DNA of 6,820 bases from Deltaproteobacteria bacterium (GTDB lineage Bacteria; Desulfobacterota; Syntrophia; Syntrophales; UBA2210), in NCBI GenBank assembly GCA_019313735.1, contig JAFDAR010000058.1, positions 1-6,820 of the forward strand. Reading direction: 5' to 3'. The stretch's first letter is position 1. The number at the start of each line of letters is the position of its first letter. This document shows, in pieces, positions 5,105 to 6,820 of the stretch. Made by a program: the position numbers and the translations under genes. The notes under the pieces were generated by a model, which was not told the DNA's origin, did no database searches, and worked only from the letters and a program-made list of their open reading frames with translations.

Positions 5105-6820
5105 ATGAATTTTTTGATCCAACCAAAGAAGTACAAAAGCCTCATGACAGACGAGGGTTCTCGGGCCATCATGGACAAGACCATTGCCTTTTTCGAGAAG
5201 ATGGGCAAAGAAAGGCTTTTAGATGATTACAACAAGAAGGTCTGGTACAAGGAATTCGTCGAGTTCCTTGGCAAAGAGCAGATCTTCGCCAAACTGCTCA
5301 CCCCCAAGGAATATGCGGGTGGTGATCCAGACTGCCGGTGGGATACAGCCCGTAACGGCGAGTACAGTGAACTGCTCGCATTTTACGGTCTTGGCTACTG
5401 GTACTGCTTCCAGGTATCCATCCTGGGCCTGGGACCGATCTGGATGAGCCCCAATGAAAAGGCAAAGCAGAAGGCAGCCAAGCTCCTCAAGGAAGGGGCA
5501 ATATTCGCTTTCGCACTGTCAGAGAGGGAACACGGGGCAGATATCTATTCAACCGCAACGGCGCTGACCCCCAAGGATGACGGTACATGGGTTGCCAACG
5601 GAGAGAAATACTATATCGGCAACGGCAACGAGGCAGAGATGGTCTCCACCCTTGGCAAGATCAAAGACGGCACGGATGACTACACCTATTTTGTCACCAA
5701 TTATCATAACAAGGCCTATGAGTTGAAACAGAATGTCATTTCACATCAGGAATATGTTTCAAACTTCGCACTTCATGACTACCCCATCACCGAGGACGAC
5801 ATCCTCTGCAGGGGAGCGCTTGCATGGGATTCAGCACTTAATACCGTAAACATCGGCAAATTCAACATCGGCCCGGCATCCATCGGTGTTGTTGAGCACT
5901 GTTTCTACGAGGCCATCACTCACGCCTCCAACCGAATCCTCTACGGCATACGCGTAACCGACATGCCTCATGTAAAGAAGAACTTCATGGATGCATGGCT
6001 ACGTCTGGTGGGCATGAAGCTCTACCAGCGCCGCTCCACTGACTATTTCCGAAACGCCACAAAGGATGACCGGCGCTATCTCCTGTACAACCCCACGAGC
6101 AAAATGAAGGTAACCCTGCAGTCCGAAGAAGTTGTCAACCTGCTCTGGGATGTAATCGCTGCCAAGGGCTTTGAAAAGAACACTTTCTTCAGCACGGCCG
6201 CCGTCGATGTGCGCGGCCCGTCAAAGCTTGAGGGAACAGTACACGTCAACGTGCAGCTCATTCGAAAGTTCATGAAAAACTACTTCTTCAGCCCGGCCGA
6301 ATATTCTCCGACAGAACCGGATTTCTCACTGAAAGATGACATGTTCCTGTTCGACCAGGGTCCTACAAAAGGCCTGGGCAAGGTTCAGTTCCACGACTAC
6401 AGGCCCGTGTTCGAACCTTTCAAGGATCTGCCGAATGTGGCAGTCTTTATCGATCAGATCAATATCTTCAAAGAGCTTCTGGAAAAGGCCGGCCCGGACA
6501 AGATGCAGGGTATGGACCCCTCCTGGTCCCTGCCTGTGGGAGAGATGTTCTCCATCGTGGTATACGGCCAGCTCATCCTTGAGCAGGCAAAGCTTGACAA
6601 TGTGGACACAGACATCATCAACCAGATCTTCGACTTCATGGTCCGCGACTTCGCGGGTTTCGCCCTGCAGATCTACGGTAACCACAGCACCAAAGACGAG
6701 CAGCGTGAATACTGCACCAAGATCATGCTCATCAAAGCGGTCGCCAACCCCGACCAGTACAACAAGGTCTGGGAAAAGTATGTATCCACCCTCAGTGGTG
6801 AATACGAGATGAACGCTTAA
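5105..6820 (+). CDS. Acyl-CoA dehydrogenase family flavoprotein, long form
   Basis: Expected to oxidise an acyl-CoA to its 2,3-enoyl-CoA with FAD, passing electrons to ETF, as in beta-oxidation; the substrate cannot be read from the sequence. At 571 residues it is far longer than classic 380-residue members. Layout: N-terminal helical domain (about 1-130); middle beta domain with FALSEREHGADIYST (136-150) and WVANGEKYYIGNG (162-174), the places where the family has its flavin and substrate contacts; C-terminal helical domain from about 245, including RILYGIRVTDMPHV (277-290). LEGT (375-378) matches the family YEGT site, so E376 is the likely catalytic base. About 180 further residues (391-571) form an extension, partly helical, as in other long-form members. 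No signal peptide or membrane segment is seen. Codons favour C-ending Ile, Asn and Phe, and the ribosome binding site is very strong, suggesting high expression. It is complete, with TAA at the last three bases of the window. Confidence 0.9.
   Translation: MNFLIQPKKYKSLMTDEGSRAIMDKTIAFFEKMGKERLLDDYNKKVWYKEFVEFLGKEQIFAKLLTPKEYAGGDPDCRWDTARNGEYSELLAFYGLGYWYCFQVSILGLGPIWMSPNEKAKQKAAKLLKEGAIFAFALSEREHGADIYSTATALTPKDDGTWVANGEKYYIGNGNEAEMVSTLGKIKDGTDDYTYFVTNYHNKAYELKQNVISHQEYVSNFALHDYPITEDDILCRGALAWDSALNTVNIGKFNIGPASIGVVEHCFYEAITHASNRILYGIRVTDMPHVKKNFMDAWLRLVGMKLYQRRSTDYFRNATKDDRRYLLYNPTSKMKVTLQSEEVVNLLWDVIAAKGFEKNTFFSTAAVDVRGPSKLEGTVHVNVQLIRKFMKNYFFSPAEYSPTEPDFSLKDDMFLFDQGPTKGLGKVQFHDYRPVFEPFKDLPNVAVFIDQINIFKELLEKAGPDKMQGMDPSWSLPVGEMFSIVVYGQLILEQAKLDNVDTDIINQIFDFMVRDFAGFALQIYGNHSTKDEQREYCTKIMLIKAVANPDQYNKVWEKYVSTLSGEYEMNA

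Noticed and set aside
4896..5105. Small plus-strand frame of 69 codons whose TAA overlaps the dehydrogenase ATG as TAATG
   Set aside because: The overlap looks like translational coupling, but there is no ribosome binding site at 4896, the composition is not protein-like, and it spans the direct repeats and palindrome; most likely spacer sequence.
4912..5208. Minus-strand open frame of 98 codons crossing the dehydrogenase start
   Set aside because: It overlaps the strong ribosome binding site and first 100 bases of the dehydrogenase on the other strand, and shows no recognisable domain.
6326..6812. Overlapping frames on both strands in the dehydrogenase 3' part
   Set aside because: They are shadows of the long coding frame, Ser/Thr/Arg-rich in the +1 frame, with no independent signals.
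1..6820. Search for tRNA, rRNA, CRISPR arrays, riboswitches, defence genes or transposases
   Set aside because: Reading both strands I saw no cloverleaf, regularly spaced repeats, known aptamer core, or transposase or integrase motifs.

Overview
The window reads as ordinary chromosomal DNA from a bacterium. The most likely source is a deltaproteobacterial (Desulfobacterota-type) anaerobe such as a sulfate reducer or syntroph. This is inferred from the glucose-6-phosphate isomerase type (the Pgi half of Tal-Pgi proteins), the long divergent acyl-CoA dehydrogenase, and an intergenic TGTCATTTCGA-type inverted repeat. It is not proven from sequence alone. The genes are densely packed with moderate GC, and spacers carry small repeats.

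Layout. Three genes lie on the minus strand, read right to left: xth-like exodeoxyribonuclease III (4775-3984), transketolase tkt (3666-1606) and a glucose-6-phosphate isomerase (from 1515, running off the left edge with no stop). One plus-strand gene, a 571-residue acyl-CoA dehydrogenase, starts at 5105, diverges from xth, and ends exactly at the right edge.

Function. Transketolase and the isomerase are 90 bp apart on the same strand and probably form a sugar-phosphate unit linking the non-oxidative pentose phosphate pathway to glycolysis or gluconeogenesis. Exonuclease III is a base-excision repair enzyme with its own strong sigma70-type promoter. A 317-bp spacer with two stem-loop structures separates it from tkt. 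The acyl-CoA dehydrogenase serves fatty or other acyl-CoA oxidation and seems unrelated to the other genes.

Intergenic regions. The tkt-pgi spacer is bounded by an 8-bp inverted repeat that reaches into the tkt stop codon. The xth-tkt spacer holds a 64-bp nested inverted repeat (MITE/REP-like). The xth/acyl-CoA dehydrogenase divergent spacer holds the xth promoter, three copies of AAAGCATTG, a perfect 13-bp palindrome and a very strong ribosome binding site.

No new multi-gene system is visible. The most notable protein-level observation is an apparent short in-frame loss in the isomerase just before its phosphosugar-binding loop.
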